This document shows, piece by piece, positions 62,780 to 64,000 of a DNA stretch of 64,000 nucleotides. Made by a program: the position numbers and the translations under genes. Source of the stretch: Candidatus Physcousia equi (GTDB lineage: Bacteria; Bacteroidota; Bacteroidia; Bacteroidales; Bacteroidaceae). The DNA lies in contig JAGHUD010000059.1 of the NCBI GenBank assembly GCA_018065005.1, positions 31,087-95,086 on the forward strand. The letters run 5' to 3'. Numbering within the stretch: position 1 is the stretch's first letter; each line of letters starts with the position of its first letter. The notes below the pieces were generated by a model that saw only the letters and a program-made list of their open reading frames with translations, ran no database searches and had not been told where the DNA came from.

Positions 62780-63634
62780 ATGCGCAACTGGAAGACCATC
62801 AAAGAATATCGAGAAATCCTTCTCGACGAATGGGAAGGAATAGCTCGCATCACCATCAACCGACCACAGGTGAGAAATGCCTTCACACCACGCACCACCT
62901 GGGAACTGAGCGATGCCATGAGCATCTGCCGTGAGAGACCAAACATACGTGTCGTCGTGCTCACGGGAGCTGATAGTCCGCACAGGGAGGGACAGACCGA
63001 AGAAGAATGGATGAAGACCAACGCCTTCTGCTCTGGCGGCGACATGAACGTGAAGGGCAGAGGAGGATACATCGGCGAGGACGGCATACCCCGACTCAGC
63101 GTGCTCGACGTGCAACGACAGATAAGGAGCATACCCAAGCCAGTCATTGCCATGGTCAACGGTTTTGCTGTGGGCGGCGGCCATGTGCTCCACATTGTCT
63201 GCGACCTCACCATTGCTGCCAGCAATGCGAAGTTCGGGCAAACAGGTCCCAAGGTAGGATCCTTTGATGCAGGTTTCGGGTCAAGTTACCTCGCAAGAAT
63301 CGTTGGGCAGAAGAAGGCAAGAGAAATCTGGTTTCTCTGCCAACTCTACACCGCAGAGGAAGCACTCCAGATGGGGCTCGTGAACAAAGTGGTGCCACAC
63401 GACCAACTCGAAGATGCAACCGTCGAGTGGGCTCAGCGCATGATGATGCACTCGCCCATCGCGCTGCGCATGATCAAGCGAGGACTCAACGCTGAACTCG
63501 ACGGGCAAGCCGGCATACAAGAGTTGGCTGGAGATGCCACCATGCTCTACTATTTCTGCGACGAAGCACAAGAAGGCGGTCGCGCCTTTCTTGAAAAAAG
63601 ACGTCCCGAGTGGGGCGACACGTATATCCCGTAA
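62780..63634 (+). CDS. menB: 1,4-dihydroxy-2-naphthoyl-CoA synthase
   Basis: 284 residues, crotonase superfamily. MenB closes the second ring of menaquinone from o-succinylbenzoyl-CoA. Distinctive parts: [18 protein letters not shown], the insert [40 protein letters not shown], the C-terminal [20 protein letters not shown] and [19 protein letters not shown], which separate MenB from other enoyl-CoA hydratases. Menaquinone serves anaerobic respiration in Bacteroidales. Other men genes are not adjacent. It is last in the yicC operon. Confidence 0.95.
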   Translation: MRNWKTIKEYREILLDEWEGIARITINRPQVRNAFTPRTTWELSDAMSICRERPNIRVVVLTGADSPHREGQTEEEWMKTNAFCSGGDMNVKGRGGYIGEDGIPRLSVLDVQRQIRSIPKPVIAMVNGFAVGGGHVLHIVCDLTIAASNAKFGQTGPKVGSFDAGFGSSYLARIVGQKKAREIWFLCQLYTAEEALQMGLVNKVVPHDQLEDATVEWAQRMMMHSPIALRMIKRGLNAELDGQAGIQELAGDATMLYYFCDEAQEGGRAFLEKRRPEWGDTYIP

Positions 63635-63645
63635 CACCTCATTTC

Positions 63646-63686
63646 AGTTTCTGCTACAGAAACTGCCGGTTTCTGCTGCAGAAACT
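63646..63686. repeat. two palindromic elements (locus C)
   Basis: AGTTTCTGCTACAGAAACT (63646-63664) and GTTTCTGCTGCAGAAACT (63669-63686). Both have the same dyad as the elements at 29.1 kb and 50.7 kb. They lie in the convergent spacer between menB and aspS, 11 nt after menB and 20 nt before the terminator. Confidence 0.9.
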
Positions 63687-63705
63687 TTTTTGCCCACACA
63701 AAAAG

Positions 63706-63750
63706 AAAAAGAGCCGCAAACTTTCGAACTGAAAATTTTCGGCTCTTTTT
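63706..63750. terminator. bidirectional terminator menB / aspS
   Basis: Stem AAAAAGAGCCG (63706-63716) / CGGCTCTTTTT (63740-63750), symmetric A and T tracts, so it can end transcripts from both directions. It serves menB from the left and aspS from the right. Confidence 0.85.
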
Positions 63751-63771
63751 CCTATTAGAATGGCGTGGACA

Positions 63772-64000
63772 TTACGCTGTGGGGAGGTTGAGCTGGAGGT
63801 TAAGTTCGTCGAGCTGCTTCTGGTCGATGGCTCCTGGAGCATCAAGCATGACATCACGGCCTGAATTGTTCTTGGGGAAGGCAATGCAGTCGCGGATGGA
63901 ATCAAGACCTGCAAAGAGGCTCACCCAACGGTCGAGACCGTAGGCAAGACCACCATGGGGAGGTGCACCGAAGCGGAAGGCATTCATGAGGAAGCCGAAC
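63772..64000 (-). CDS. aspS: aspartyl-tRNA synthetase, C-terminal part (runs off the window)
   Basis: The last 75 or so residues of a class IIb synthetase; the gene continues beyond the right edge. [20 protein letters not shown] is motif 3 of class II synthetases with its ATP-binding Arg, and [20 protein letters not shown] is characteristic of AspS; the end is LPTA. It charges tRNA-Asp. Partial because the window ends, not because it is broken. Confidence 0.92.
   Translation of the reverse strand, partial: FGFLMNAFRFGAPPHGGLAYGLDRWVSLFAGLDSIRDCIAFPKNNSGRDVMLDAPGAIDQKQLDELNLQLNLPTA

Overview
The window looks like a chromosomal core-genome segment of a Bacteroidales bacterium, most probably a Prevotella-like species. 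Four things support this. Many genes carry the Bacteroidetes promoter pattern (TTTG about 20 nt upstream of TAnnTTTG). A type IX secretion protein (PorV) is present. Several families and gene orders are typical of Bacteroidetes: DUF4290-murA-rimM-dxr-rseP, and DUF1599-DoxX-tpiA-SPOR. Shine-Dalgarno sequences are mostly absent. I saw no phage, insertion sequence, CRISPR array or plasmid gene. The genus is inference.

Layout. 0.4-4 kb: a MaoC-like hydratase, then a Kdo operon (kdsA-kdsD) ending in a secreted phospholipase D-like protein. 4-7 kb: short comEC and trmO facing tRNA-Thr(GGT), then a LysM glucosaminidase. 7.3-12.2 kb: an asymmetric ABC-F ATPase and grpE-dnaJ-folC behind a sigma-54-like promoter. 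12.5-20 kb: sugar metabolism (galM, sugar/H+ symporter, galK, tkt, rpiB). 20-22.7 kb: porV, ispF and a MORN protein. 22.8-27.5 kb (minus): ndk, M23 peptidase, DUF1599, DoxX-type protein, tpiA and SPOR protein. 27.6-34.9 kb: membrane HTH regulator, AmpG-like transporter, tRNA-Met, lptF, ribBA and aspC. 35-41 kb (minus): rplS, FKBP lipoprotein, glyS and two tandem OmpA paralogues. 41.3-50.6 kb: GNAT protein, parE, coaD, S41 protease, ybeY and mfd. 51-60.3 kb: mostly a minus-strand envelope and isoprenoid operon (tsaB, DUF4290, murA, rimM, dxr, rseP, DUF4250, small lipoprotein) plus rarA. 60.4-64 kb: yicC, gmk, a small membrane protein, nadD, menB and the 3' end of aspS.

Themes. Envelope construction recurs: Kdo, LptF, MurA, OmpA, two peptidoglycan hydrolases, a muropeptide permease and RseP. 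The t6A tRNA-modification pathway appears twice (tsaB, trmO), with trmO beside a tRNA-Thr that is a plausible substrate.

I found no convincing new multi-gene system. The least explained signal is in the spacers. Palindromic TTTCTGC-GCAGAAA elements occur in three spacers, all between convergent genes. Four unrelated tandem arrays (units of 19, 19, 33 and about 35 nt) lie only between co-directional genes, and one of them starts on the stop codon of the preceding gene. A young 23-bp duplication across the aspC stop codon suggests how such arrays may begin. Other points worth checking are the ABC-F protein with one fully degenerate ATP site, the sigma-54-like promoter of grpE-dnaJ, and a C-A mismatch in the anticodon stem of tRNA-Met.
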